A DNA stretch of 64,000 nt. Origin: Pyrinomonadaceae bacterium. Its GTDB lineage: Bacteria > Acidobacteriota > Blastocatellia > Pyrinomonadales > Pyrinomonadaceae. The stretch lies in NCBI GenBank assembly GCA_025054715.1, contig JANWYH010000002.1, forward strand, positions 310,001-374,000, in the 5' to 3' direction. Shown here in pieces: positions 17,460-26,356 of the stretch. The notes under the pieces were generated by a model. It was given only the letters and a program-made list of their open reading frames with translations, ran no database searches and was not told where the DNA came from. Position numbers and translations under genes: made by a program. Position 1 is the stretch's first letter. Each line of letters starts with the position of its first letter.

Positions 17460-18539
17460 TTGAGTAAATACACAAAACTTACGCTTCTTTCTTTGCTTGC
17501 TATATTTATTTTGTGGTTTTTCGGGCGTAATCTCGATTGGGAAGAGGTTTTACAAAGTATCAAGCGGGCAGATCTTTTCTACTTAGTGTTGTCGGTTGCG
17601 GTAATTTGTTTAGGTTATTGGTTAAGAGCTAAGCGATGGCAAGTCTTACTATCGCCTATTACAAAAACTTCTATGAAAGAACTTTTTGCCACAACTACTG
17701 TAGGATTTGCCGCAGTTTTTTTTGTAGGTCGAATGGGCGAAATTGTGCGCCCTATGTGGCTTCCTATGCGCGACAGACGCGTTCGTCCGTCAGCTGCGCT
17801 TGTGACACTTGGAGTGGAAAGGATACTTGATTTTGCTTCTCTTATCTGTTTCTTCGGTTTGAATCTTGTGTGGTTTACTCCGCCTGCGGGAAAGGAAGAA
17901 GAATTTGCTTATGTCAAAAGCATAGGCTGGGTTATATTTTTTGCTATCTTCCTAAGCATTGTTTTGTTACTCGTTTATTCAAAAGTCTCTGAGCATGTGA
18001 TTGTGGCTTTTCAGAAATTTTCAGACACCATTTTTATAAGGGGGAGAGCCAAGCAAATAGTTTTGAGTTTACTAAAACAGCTTGCTGCTTCGCTTGAGAT
18101 TTTAGATAGCAAGAAGCAGAGTTTTCTGGCTATTTTTTGGACAGTTGCATTATGGTTTTCGATTGCAATACCGACATGGTTGGTTCTGAAGGCTTTTTCG
18201 CTTCCTTTAAGTTTCGTGGATGCACTTTTCATAATGGGTTTTGCTGCTTTTAGTTCGGTAATACCTACGCCTGGCGGTGCAGCTGGGGCTTTTCATACTG
18301 CGACGGCAGGTAGTTTGGTTTTCTTAGGAATAGGTCGAGAAGAGGCTGCTGCGGTTGCTATAGTTATGCATTTAGTTTATTTTGCACCGGCCGTCTTTTT
18401 TGGATTTTATTACTTTTTGCATGGTGATTTAAGCTGGGCAAACTTCAAACAGATGCTTTCTCTTTCACAGGAGACTAAAGATGAGAAATCGGAAAGCGAC
18501 CAGGTAATTTTAGATTCAAAGTTTTCGGTGACAGATTAG
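17460..18539 (+). CDS. Lysylphosphatidylglycerol synthase TM-region / flippase-like (UPF0104) protein
   Basis: The protein has 359 residues from the TTG at 17460, preferred because GAAGGAGA lies 7 nt upstream; the longer open frame to 17361 has no ribosome binding site. There are about eight transmembrane helices. Family features seen: LRAKRWQVLLSP after the second helix, VGRMGEIVRPMWL, and the C-terminal VIPTPGGAAGAFHTATAG motif of the AglD/MprF flippase superfamily. The N-terminal WEEVLQSIKRADLFYLVLS is typical. Members move or aid transfer of lipid-linked molecules; the substrate is unknown. It is 4 nt upstream of nrdR, so it is likely co-transcribed. Confidence 0.88.
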   Translation: MSKYTKLTLLSLLAIFILWFFGRNLDWEEVLQSIKRADLFYLVLSVAVICLGYWLRAKRWQVLLSPITKTSMKELFATTTVGFAAVFFVGRMGEIVRPMWLPMRDRRVRPSAALVTLGVERILDFASLICFFGLNLVWFTPPAGKEEEFAYVKSIGWVIFFAIFLSIVLLLVYSKVSEHVIVAFQKFSDTIFIRGRAKQIVLSLLKQLAASLEILDSKKQSFLAIFWTVALWFSIAIPTWLVLKAFSLPLSFVDALFIMGFAAFSSVIPTPGGAAGAFHTATAGSLVFLGIGREEAAAVAIVMHLVYFAPAVFFGFYYFLHGDLSWANFKQMLSLSQETKDEKSESDQVILDSKFSVTD

Positions 18540-18543
18540 GTTT

Positions 18544-19017
18544 ATGAAATGTCCTTTTTGCGGCTGTAAAGAAAACAAAGTTGTAGATTCAAGAGATACT
18601 GATGAGGAAAAGGCAATAAGAAGAAGGCGCGAATGTCTTTCCTGCAAGCAGAGATTTACGACATACGAAAAAATTGAAAGAAGCTATTTTGTCATAAAAA
18701 AGGACGGCAGAAGAGAACCGTTTGATAGAGAGAAGGTAGCTAATGGACTATATCTTGCTTGCAAGAAACGCCCTGTTTCTAATGCTCAGATTGAGGCAAT
18801 AGTTGATGAAATAGAAAGGAGGGTGCAAGAAGCACAGCATAGAGAATTTCCTACCTTTGAAATAGGAAAAATTATAATAGAACGCTTAAAAAGTTTGGAT
18901 AAGGTTGCTTACGTTCGATTTGCTTCCGTTTATCTCGGGTTCGAAGACTTATCTGACTTTATAAGAATAATCGAAGAAAGCATTCAGGATTATGGAAGAA
19001 GTTACGCTAAAGAGTGA
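18544..19017 (+). CDS. nrdR: Transcriptional repressor NrdR
   Basis: The protein has 157 residues. The N-terminal zinc ribbon (CPFCGC...CLSC) is followed by KQRFTTYEKIE and an ATP-cone domain (VIKKDGRREPFDREKVANGL...VYLGF). NrdR senses ATP/dATP and represses ribonucleotide reductase genes by binding NrdR boxes. No nrd gene is in the window. It overlaps lon by 26 bp, so translation is probably coupled. Confidence 0.97.
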   Translation: MKCPFCGCKENKVVDSRDTDEEKAIRRRRECLSCKQRFTTYEKIERSYFVIKKDGRREPFDREKVANGLYLACKKRPVSNAQIEAIVDEIERRVQEAQHREFPTFEIGKIIIERLKSLDKVAYVRFASVYLGFEDLSDFIRIIEESIQDYGRSYAKE

Positions 19018-21388
19018 TTTTGTTAGTTCAAGCGAGATGCAACTTGATGTGCCCACGGAATTACCGGTTTTACCTCTGAGGGACTTGGTAATTTACCCGT
19101 TTATGATTGTTCCACTTTTTGTTTCGAGAGATTTTTCAAAGAAGGCTATAGAAGAAGCCTACGCAAAGGAGCGAATGATTTTGGTTGTTGCTCAAAGGGA
19201 TGCAGAAGTAGAAGAGCCAACTGGTAAAGACCTTTATAGGGTTGGTACTGTTGCAATTGTTATGCGCAGGATTACACTTCATGATGGCCGGATAAGAATA
19301 ATGATACAAGGAATTTTGAGAGCTCAAGTGAAGGATTTTCTTAACAGGAAAGGTTACCTTTCGGCAAGAATTAAACCGATTCCTGAAATGACTGTGACTA
19401 AAAAATCCGTTCAAGTGGAAGCTTTGATGCGTAACGTTAAGGACTTAATAGAACGTTCTGTTGCTCTCGGTAAGCAAGTGTCTGCCGAAGCTCTATCCAT
19501 AATTTCTAATCTTGATGATCCAGGAAGGCTAGCAGATTTTTCAGCTTCAAATCTCGATCTTAGGGTGCAGGATTCTCAGTTAATTTTGGAAGAGTTTGAT
19601 CCGATAGAAAGGCTAAAAAAGGTTAATGAATTTTTAAGTAAAGAAATAGAAATACTTACAGTCCAACAAGATATAAACACACAAGCTAGAGCAGACATAG
19701 ATCGTTCACAGCGCGAGTATTTTTTAAGGCAGCAGCTAAAAGCTATACAGGCTGAGTTGGGTGAAGGTAATGAGTTACACGAAGAAATTGAACAGTATCG
19801 GGAAAAGATTAAAAAAGCAAAAATGCCGATTTATGCTGAAGAAGAGGCTCTAAAACAGCTTAAGAAATTAGAGCGAATGAATCCTGACGCAGCAGAGACT
19901 GCAATTTTGAGAAATTGGCTTGACATTATGATTGAACTTCCATGGTCTGTATCATCAAAAGATAACTTGAATCTAAAAAAAGCTCAGAAAATTCTCGATG
20001 AGGATCATTACGGGCTCGAAAAAGTAAAGGAAAGAATAATCGAATATCTAGCCGTCAGAAAGCTTAAAGGAAAGCCTAAAGGTTCAATACTTTGTTTAGT
20101 CGGTCCTCCGGGCGTAGGTAAAACCTCTCTTGGTCGTTCTGTTGCTAGAGCTTTGAACAGAAAATTTGTTCGATTAAGTCTCGGTGGTGTTCATGATGAA
20201 GCCGAGATTCGGGGGCATCGTCGAACTTATGTTGGTGCAATGCCTGGAAGAATCATTCAAGCTATTCAGCAAGCCGGAACCAATAACCCGCTTATAATGC
20301 TTGACGAGATTGACAAGATAGGTTCTGACTTTCGAGGCGATCCTTCATCAGCCCTGCTTGAAGTTCTGGACCCTGAACAAAATTCTACGTTTCGAGATAA
20401 TTATCTTGGCGTGCCTTTTGATTTGTCGAATATAATTTTTATGACGACAGCTAATGTCCTCGATACGATCGAACCAGCCTTGCTAGATAGAATGGAAGTG
20501 ATTTCAATACCCGGTTATACGGAAGAAGAAAAACTAGAAATAGCTCGGCGTCATCTCTTGCCAAAACAAATTCAGGAAAACGGCCTTGAGAAGGCAGATT
20601 TGAAAATAGAGAAAAAAGCGATTTTAGCAATCATAAGTGAATATACGGAAGAAGCCGGTTTAAGACAACTTGAAAGAGAGTTTGGCAAAATATGTAGAAA
20701 AGTAGCTAAACAAAAAGCAATTCTTGAAAAAGACTTTTCTCCAGTAAAAGTTACAAAAAAGAACTTGCACGAATTCCTAGGAGCGCCGAAAGTTTTTATA
20801 GAAACGGCACTAAAAAAGAATCAAGTTGGTGTGGCGACAGGGCTTGCATGGACAGCTTACGGAGGAGACATTCTCTTTATTGAAGCCTTGAAGATGAAAG
20901 GAAAGGGAAATCTTTTCCTTACAGGTCAGCTCGGCGAGGTTATGCAGGAGTCTGCCAAAGCCGCTTATTCTTATGCTCGTGCAAAAGCAAGAGAGCTCGG
21001 TATAAGGGACAAGGATTTTGACGACTATGATATACACGTTCATATTCCGGAAGGTGCTATTCCAAAAGATGGTCCAAGTGCTGGGATCACGCTTGCAACG
21101 GCAATAGTTTCTTCTCTTTCAGGTCGCCCTGTTCGTAAGGATGTTGCAATGACCGGAGAAATAACCTTGCGTGGCAACGTTCTTCCAGTAGGTGGTATAA
21201 AGGAAAAAATGCTCGCTGCAAGAAGAGCGAAAATAAAAAAAGTGATACTTCCAGAGCAGAATAAAAAGGACCTTCAAGATTTACCAAAGGAAATACAAGA
21301 GGCTTTGGAATTTATTTTTGTTGACAGTGTCAAGCAGGTCTTTGATGTGGCTATCATAAAAAGACCTTCTAAGAAGATTCAGAAATAG
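18992..21388 (+). CDS. lon: ATP-dependent protease Lon
   Basis: The protein has 798 residues. LAN substrate-binding domain (about 20-215, [19 protein letters not shown]), helical linker, AAA+ module ([15 protein letters not shown] Walker [10 protein letters not shown] Walker B) and serine protease domain with catalytic Ser696 (KDGPSAG) and Lys739 (GGIKEK), spaced 43 apart as in E. coli Lon. It degrades misfolded and regulatory proteins in the cytosol. The ATG lies inside the nrdR coding region; [11 protein letters not shown] before the LAN domain is an ordinary short extension. The next gene has its own promoter. Confidence 0.98.
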   Translation: MEEVTLKSDFVSSSEMQLDVPTELPVLPLRDLVIYPFMIVPLFVSRDFSKKAIEEAYAKERMILVVAQRDAEVEEPTGKDLYRVGTVAIVMRRITLHDGRIRIMIQGILRAQVKDFLNRKGYLSARIKPIPEMTVTKKSVQVEALMRNVKDLIERSVALGKQVSAEALSIISNLDDPGRLADFSASNLDLRVQDSQLILEEFDPIERLKKVNEFLSKEIEILTVQQDINTQARADIDRSQREYFLRQQLKAIQAELGEGNELHEEIEQYREKIKKAKMPIYAEEEALKQLKKLERMNPDAAETAILRNWLDIMIELPWSVSSKDNLNLKKAQKILDEDHYGLEKVKERIIEYLAVRKLKGKPKGSILCLVGPPGVGKTSLGRSVARALNRKFVRLSLGGVHDEAEIRGHRRTYVGAMPGRIIQAIQQAGTNNPLIMLDEIDKIGSDFRGDPSSALLEVLDPEQNSTFRDNYLGVPFDLSNIIFMTTANVLDTIEPALLDRMEVISIPGYTEEEKLEIARRHLLPKQIQENGLEKADLKIEKKAILAIISEYTEEAGLRQLEREFGKICRKVAKQKAILEKDFSPVKVTKKNLHEFLGAPKVFIETALKKNQVGVATGLAWTAYGGDILFIEALKMKGKGNLFLTGQLGEVMQESAKAAYSYARAKARELGIRDKDFDDYDIHVHIPEGAIPKDGPSAGITLATAIVSSLSGRPVRKDVAMTGEITLRGNVLPVGGIKEKMLAARRAKIKKVILPEQNKKDLQDLPKEIQEALEFIFVDSVKQVFDVAIIKRPSKKIQK

Positions 21389-21389
21389 T

Positions 21390-21419
21390 TTGAAACTAGA
21401 GCCTTGGAAAAGTTATAAT
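21390..21419 (+). promoter_or_regulatory. Sigma-70 promoter of the MltD-like gene
   Basis: -35 TTGAAA (21390-21395), an 18-nt spacer and -10 TATAAT (21414-21419). The predicted start is near 21426, giving a leader of about 45 nt before the ATG at 21471. It begins 2 nt after the lon stop codon. Confidence 0.65.
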
Positions 21420-21470
21420 GGAAAATCGAATAACTTTTGAAAAAAGCTTTGATTTTATCGTTTTATAATA

Positions 21471-23264
21471 ATGATGAGAAAAGCAGCCATAATTCTTTTA
21501 TTTTTAGTTTCATCCTATTCCATTTTGGCGCAAAAGCAGATATCGGGGACGACTAACGTTAGGCCGGATAATGAAGTAGAGAGCAGATTTTTAGAAATTT
21601 CGACTGAAGCAGGAAAAAGGTTCAAGCAGGCTCTATTGAGGCTTCAGAAAAATCAGCCAAGGGAAGCAAAAGAGGAATTCAACAGAGCGGTTGAAGCTTT
21701 TATCAAGTCTGGTATAAACATAAATCGTTCAAGTGGTCTATTTCAAACTTGCTATAATCAGCTGATTGAGACCATTTACAGAATTGAGTTTCCCTCGTCA
21801 ACATTCAAGCCTGACATAAAATTTTTGTCAATCACTTGCCGGTGGGACAAGGATTCGAATTCTGAAAACGATATTGATGACGCTCTAATTGCTGACATAA
21901 ATAAACTTCTTTTTTCGACTGAAAATAAAGCGACACAAAATCCGTTAGTCGAGTCAAAAAGTAACAACGGTTTAATTGCTTCTCAGAGTAAGAGAAGTGG
22001 ATTTGATGAACAGACGTTTGAGCCTTCACCCCTTGATGAACTTGCTAAGCTTGAACTTACTGCGGAAGAACAAGAGGTTGATAGCACTCAATACGAGGTT
22101 ATAAGACTTACCGCTGAAAACCGTTCACTTGGCTTCAGTTTTCAAGCTCATCCGATGATTCAGCAGTTTATAAATTACTATCAAGGCCGAGGCCGTCAAA
22201 CAATGGAAGTAGGCCTTTACCGTAGCGGTCTTTTTATCAGGCTTGCACGCCGGATTTTTAGAGAAGAGGGTTTGCCAGAAAATCTAGTTTGGCTCGGCCA
22301 AGTCGAAAGCATGTGGAAACCGACGGCTCTTTCTCATGCTTCGGCTTCTGGATTGTGGCAATTTATTCCCAGCACAGGCATAAGGTTTGGCCTTCGTCAG
22401 AATGCTTATGTTGACGAAAGGAATAGCTTTGAAGCCGCAACACGTGCTGCTGCTAGGTATCTAAAATTTCTGGTAAATCGCTACAACGGAAATTGGGAGC
22501 TAGCTCTTGCTGCATATAACTCGGGTGAAGGCAATGTTGATAGAGCAATTGCGCGAGCTGGTGTCGCAAATTTCTGGTATGCCTATCCTTATCTTCCTCG
22601 AGAAACGAGAAATTATGTTCCTAGCATTCTTGCAACAATTTTAATAGCCAACAATCCTCACAGATACGGATTTGCTCATATTAAACCAGCCCGTCCTCTT
22701 GAATATGATCTAGTTAGAGTTCCGCCTCTTACAAGTTTATCCCTTGTAGCGCAAGCATCTGATACTACGCTAGAGTACATAAGATTTCTAAATCCTGAGT
22801 TTCGCTCAACAAAAACTCCACCCGAGCCCTACATTGTAAGAGTTCCAAAAGGAAAAGCAGGTGATGTAGTAGCTGTTTTAAGGCGGTCTCGTTCTGTAAA
22901 TCAAGATAACGTAGCCGTGGTTAAAGTTCTCTCTGGCGAAACCTTAGAGGATGTTGCTCGTCGGATTGGAGTTTCGCCTGAGCAGCTAAAAGCAATCAAT
23001 GGTAATGAGATCGGAAAACAAGGAAAAATCATTGTTCCAGTCAGCAGAAGCATTCAGAAAACTACTTATCAACGTCCCTCAACTGTCCAAAGCCCTTCAA
23101 CACAAGTACAAAACAGCAAGCCTAAAATTGTGAAAGCCCGAAAAGGCGATACAATAAGGAAAATTGCGCAAAGATATGGAGTTTCAGTCGCAGAAACTGG
23201 CAAAATAAATGGAAAACTTCCTGATGTGGTGCTTCCCGAAGGAACTGAGGTGCGTCTGCCTTAA
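21471..23264 (+). CDS. MltD-like lytic murein transglycosylase with LysM domains
   Basis: The protein has 597 residues with a signal peptide (about 1-20). After an N-terminal helical region of unknown role (about 35-215) comes the SLT domain (about 265-385): Glu279 in LGQVESMWKPTALSHASASGLWQFIPSTG is the catalytic acid, and LALAAYNSGEGNVDRAI is the family signature. Two LysM-like peptidoglycan-binding repeats lie at about 480-525 (VKVLSGETLEDVARRIGVS) and 550-597 (VKARKGDTIRKIAQRYGVS). It cleaves glycan strands to 1,6-anhydromuramyl ends in the periplasm. An ATGATG doublet makes the exact start uncertain by one codon. Confidence 0.93.
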   Translation: MMRKAAIILLFLVSSYSILAQKQISGTTNVRPDNEVESRFLEISTEAGKRFKQALLRLQKNQPREAKEEFNRAVEAFIKSGININRSSGLFQTCYNQLIETIYRIEFPSSTFKPDIKFLSITCRWDKDSNSENDIDDALIADINKLLFSTENKATQNPLVESKSNNGLIASQSKRSGFDEQTFEPSPLDELAKLELTAEEQEVDSTQYEVIRLTAENRSLGFSFQAHPMIQQFINYYQGRGRQTMEVGLYRSGLFIRLARRIFREEGLPENLVWLGQVESMWKPTALSHASASGLWQFIPSTGIRFGLRQNAYVDERNSFEAATRAAARYLKFLVNRYNGNWELALAAYNSGEGNVDRAIARAGVANFWYAYPYLPRETRNYVPSILATILIANNPHRYGFAHIKPARPLEYDLVRVPPLTSLSLVAQASDTTLEYIRFLNPEFRSTKTPPEPYIVRVPKGKAGDVVAVLRRSRSVNQDNVAVVKVLSGETLEDVARRIGVSPEQLKAINGNEIGKQGKIIVPVSRSIQKTTYQRPSTVQSPSTQVQNSKPKIVKARKGDTIRKIAQRYGVSVAETGKINGKLPDVVLPEGTEVRLP

Positions 23265-23383
23265 ATAAAAGACTAGAAACAAGCTTCGGCTGGTATCTTG
23301 AAAATGCTTAACTGTCAATTTTTGGAAGGACAATACTTCATGAATGTTAGCAGCAAAAGCTTACAGCTTCTACAAAGCCCTAC

Positions 23384-23413
23384 CACTCCAATGCTTTGAC
23401 GGAGTTTGGAGTG
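23384..23413. repeat. Inverted repeat at the edge of the accessory patch
   Basis: CACTCCAA (23384-23391) and TTGGAGTG (23406-23413) are perfect 8-bp arms around a 14-nt loop. No T-run follows on either strand, so it is not an obvious terminator. It lies in a 189-bp gap between the convergent mltD-like gene and the Dam-like gene and could be a protein-binding site or a relic of insertion. Confidence 0.4.
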
Positions 23414-23453
23414 TAAATTCAGCATAAGGAGACTTAACTCTAACCTTACATTG

Positions 23454-24287
23454 TTATGTGTAGTAGTTCCTCACAATTATCTCTAGTTTGCTCTTTTTAC
23501 GCCCTGAACCTTTACAATTGATAGCTCTTATGGCTTCTACCTCCTCTATGATATAGCCTTTATACAGGTTCTTTATAAATTCAGCGTTTGAGTTGCTAAG
23601 CAAAACCTTACATCCTTTTCTGTCTAACTCTCTGAAAATGTAAGCCAGTTCTGTGTGATCCTTTTCCGTAAAGTCGTGCCTTGTGTACTTAGTAAAAGAA
23701 GAACTCCTATTAAGCGGGTAGTATGGTGGGTCAAGATAAACAAAGTCTCCACTTGTTGCCATATGACAAACTTCCTTGTAGTCAGAACAGATAATAGTTA
23801 TATCTTCAGAGTCGAGATAATATGAGACTGCCCTCAGGTTTTGTTCATCCACTATCTTTGGATTTTTGTATTTACCAAAAGGAACATTAAATTCGCCTTT
23901 TGAGTTTTCTCTGTATAAACCGTTATAGCAAGTTTTGTTTAGATATATAAACCTACTAGCTCTTTCAATACGATTAAGCTCGTTTGGTTTTAGAGACCTC
24001 ATGTAGTAGTAGTATTCTTCGCTATTATTGTGTTGTTTAAGGCTATCTATAAGCTCATACAAATTATCCCTTATTGCTAAATAAGCATTTATAAGCTCTT
24101 CGTTTATATCATTTACAATAGCCCTTTTCGGTAATAGCTCAAAAAGTAAGGCGCCACCACCAACAAAAGGTTCTATGTATCTGCGGTATGAATAGGGTGC
24201 TCTTTCTTTTATAAGCTTCAGCAGTTGTTTCTTACCACCAGCCCATTTGACGAAAGGCTTAGGCTTCAATAAAACTTCTATAAGCAT
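23454..24287 (-). CDS. dam: Dam-family DNA N6-adenine methyltransferase
   Basis: The protein has 277 residues. Class alpha amino-MTase order: motif X PFVKWAGGKKQLL, motif I YIEPFVGGGALLFEL, target-recognition region (about 70-165, FIYLNKTCYNGLYRENSKGEFNVPFG) and catalytic DPPY at 186-189. Overall resemblance is to Dam/DpnM, which methylate GATC; the recognition site is inferred, not shown. AGGA 7 nt before the ATG supports the start. No restriction enzyme of recognisable type is adjacent, so it may be an orphan methylase. It is 39 nt downstream of a frameshifted small gene, probably the same transcript. Confidence 0.92.
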   Translation of the reverse strand: MLIEVLLKPKPFVKWAGGKKQLLKLIKERAPYSYRRYIEPFVGGGALLFELLPKRAIVNDINEELINAYLAIRDNLYELIDSLKQHNNSEEYYYYMRSLKPNELNRIERASRFIYLNKTCYNGLYRENSKGEFNVPFGKYKNPKIVDEQNLRAVSYYLDSEDITIICSDYKEVCHMATSGDFVYLDPPYYPLNRSSSFTKYTRHDFTEKDHTELAYIFRELDRKGCKVLLSNSNAEFIKNLYKGYIIEEVEAIRAINCKGSGRKKSKLEIIVRNYYT

Positions 24288-24326
24288 TTTATCTTCCTGT
24301 GTGTGTAGCTATGCGAGGTTATTGGT

Positions 24327-24655
24327 TCAATTTTTTCCCCATCTTTGCAAAAGAAAGTCTATAAAATTTTTAACTTGTTCAGGGTTCATTTGCATCTTCA
24401 TAAGCATGTCCACGAACCAGTGAATATGCTTAGGTGTCCTTATTCTTGACCATCTTCTTCCTTCTTTTTGCCTATATTTATACTAAGTGTCTGTTTGCTT
24501 ATTTCTCCTTCGTATACAGCTATTGTGTAACTATCATCTATCTTAAATACATTTATAGGAATTATCTCCTTTACTTCCGCGTCTTCTTTGAGCCTTAATT
24601 TCATGCATTCTTTTAGTTTTTCTACGCTTTCGGAGTTGCATATACTCGTGTACAT
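24327..24655 (-). pseudogene. Small unknown gene split by a -1 frameshift (decayed or programmed)
   Basis: Frame 1 runs from ATG 24655 to TAA 24440 (71 residues, MYTSICNSESVEKLKECMKL at the start). Near 24470 the -1 frame is open and continues for about 48 codons to TGA 24327, encoding RIRTPKHIHWFVDMLMKMQ and an ending LLQRWGKN that looks like genuine protein. The switch can occur at GGC AAA AAG (five A), a site where -1 slippage or an indel is plausible. The joined product would be about 110 residues. The family is not recognised. It precedes the Dam-like gene by 39 nt, so it may be its former or present partner. Confidence 0.45.
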
Positions 24656-24993
24656 AGTAGAATATTGTAGCTAAAGTTTTGAAGTATCAAAGTGCTTGAT
24701 TATCAGTGCCTTGAGAACTGCTCGCGAGAGGAATTGGCAATGCTAGGAACTTTCATCAAAGCTCTGTCGCATAATCTTAACGGAATTTAAGGGCTTAGAT
24801 TGACGTAAAACTTAGTTCTATGAAGACCTTTAATCCAATTAAGGTAAGGAAACGAGAGGAGTTTTTATTATTAGGCTAATGAAGAAGTTACCTATTGCGA
24901 GGGAGATAATACCTTAAATTTCATTATTGCCTAAAGAAAAATTTTAAAATTTCGCCATCCTAAATATTTGAATTTGAAATGGAGAAAGACCGT
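24656..24993. other. Gene-poor stretch of about 340 bp
   Basis: No convincing gene, terminator or RNA was seen. All frames are interrupted by frequent stops; a 12-codon frame starting MKKLPIAR near 24880 is too short to support. The stretch separates two divergent accessory genes (the frameshifted gene and the 121-residue orphan), so it must hold their promoters. It may contain decayed sequence. Confidence 0.4.
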
Positions 24994-25359
24994 ATGGCAG
25001 AAAGTAACCAAGAAAAAATAAACCAAGAAAGTTTCATGATCCGACAGTATTTAATTGAATACTTCAGAAAAAGACTAAAAGATGAGGTAGCAACGAAGGC
25101 TTTAGAAAAGATTGAAGAAAAAATAGCGAAAAAACTGGGTTTAGAAACTTATGTTAACATCCTACTCGGAAATCTTCCCGGATCGAGCTTGTCAAAATTT
25201 ACAGTGTTTTACCTAAAAGTTCTCTTCTTTGAAGCCTATTTTACTGTCAACCCTGATATTAATCCGTACGATCCAATCAAACAACAAGATCAATACGTAG
25301 AGTATTTACTTTACACATGGGCGCGTGGAAGACCAGCGTATCGTCATTCTACTTATTGA
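24994..25359 (+). CDS. Hypothetical 121-residue protein, no recognised family
   Basis: The start is set at ATG 24994 because GGAGA lies 9 nt upstream; the ATG at 24979 overlaps that ribosome binding site. The first 50 residues are charged and helical (QEKINQESFMIRQYLIEYF...KIEEKIAKKLG). A more hydrophobic middle follows (LSKFTVFYLKVLFFEAYF), then an aromatic, proline-containing tail (NPDINPYDPIKQQDQYVEYL). There is no signal peptide or clear transmembrane span. It sits alone between the Dam patch and a Yip1-like gene, with gaps of over 100 bp on both sides. Function unknown. Confidence 0.6.
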   Translation: MAESNQEKINQESFMIRQYLIEYFRKRLKDEVATKALEKIEEKIAKKLGLETYVNILLGNLPGSSLSKFTVFYLKVLFFEAYFTVNPDINPYDPIKQQDQYVEYLLYTWARGRPAYRHSTY

Positions 25360-25517
25360 GTTTTGTAAGTAAGAAAACTTGTAAAAGACGAAAGCATCTG
25401 TAAAAATGTCTTAAAGCTAGGACTTAATAGAAGATTAATAGCTTCATTGTAAGAACAAAGATGAGCATCTCATCGTAGTATTTTAGTTATTCTGATTTAC
25501 AACTAGGAGAGATCTTT

Positions 25518-26255
25518 ATGAGTCAAGAGTTAAGCGAACTCCAATCTGTCGGTAACATTTTCTTCGAGCCCAGCAAGGCGTTTGAATGTCTTAGAGAAAG
25601 ACCTCGTTTTATATTGGCAACAATTATTCTAGCTGTTTTGAGTCTTGTTTTTTCAGTTGCGCTTTTTCAGAAAATAGGAGAAGAAAATTACCGTCGCTTT
25701 TTGAGCGAACAAAATGAAAGAAGTGCGCAATACCAAGCTCTTTCAACTGAGGAGAAGGAAAATGCATTAAATGCCCAAGTTAAATGGGTAGAGATTTTAT
25801 CATATCTGTCTCCAATTTTTACCATTGCTTACATAGCGCTTGGTGGGCTGATCGCTTTAGCTATTGGTAAGGCGATTGGTGGAGAAATGAATTATTCGCA
25901 AGGAGTTTCCCTATGGATTTATTCGGCCTTTCCACCTTCAGTCGTTTTTACGATAGCAAGCCTAATAGTCTTGTTATTTAAGCCTTCAGAACAAATTGAT
26001 CTAATAAGATTTCAATACTCTGGTCTTTTGCCGTCAAATCTCGGTTTTTTTGTAAATCCGAAGGAGATGCCTGCTTTGTCAGCTTTGTTAGGAGGCCTTG
26101 ATATATTTAGGCTCTGGGGTTGGGCTTTATTTGCTATAGGGCTTGAAAGAATGGCTCGCGTATCTTCTGGTATCGCATGGACAACTTCTGTGTTTTTGTT
26201 TGCAGCTTTCGTAGCTATCGGCGTTATTTCGGCTTTTATTTTTGGTGCTGGTTAA
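25518..26255 (+). CDS. Yip1-domain-like membrane protein
   Basis: The protein has 245 residues. A soluble start (NIFFEPSKAFECLRERPRF) is typical of bacterial Yip1/DUF1282-type proteins, followed by a first helix (about 31-50), a charged loop (55-90) and four further helices (about 95-117, 128-155, 180-205, 215-243). GGEMNYSQGVSLWIYSAFP matches the family's conserved middle motif. Role unknown; such proteins are small inner-membrane proteins of unclear function. AGGAGAGATC precedes the ATG. Confidence 0.75.
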   Translation: MSQELSELQSVGNIFFEPSKAFECLRERPRFILATIILAVLSLVFSVALFQKIGEENYRRFLSEQNERSAQYQALSTEEKENALNAQVKWVEILSYLSPIFTIAYIALGGLIALAIGKAIGGEMNYSQGVSLWIYSAFPPSVVFTIASLIVLLFKPSEQIDLIRFQYSGLLPSNLGFFVNPKEMPALSALLGGLDIFRLWGWALFAIGLERMARVSSGIAWTTSVFLFAAFVAIGVISAFIFGAG

Positions 26256-26356
26256 ATCTCGCAACAAGCTAGTATCTATGATGGCGATAGTTTTTGACTG
26301 AGGGTTTTTCTTAAACGCCGATTAGAAAGCCTAAAGGTTTTTAGTCGTCAGTAATT

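Noticed and set aside
23265-23453. Insertion-sequence or attachment-site ends around the Dam-like gene
   Set aside because: An 8-bp inverted repeat exists but no transposase, integrase or target duplication was found.
24440-24655. 71-residue frame taken as a complete gene
   Set aside because: The -1 frame continues with plausible protein for about 48 codons, so treating it as a frameshifted longer gene fits better, though not proven.
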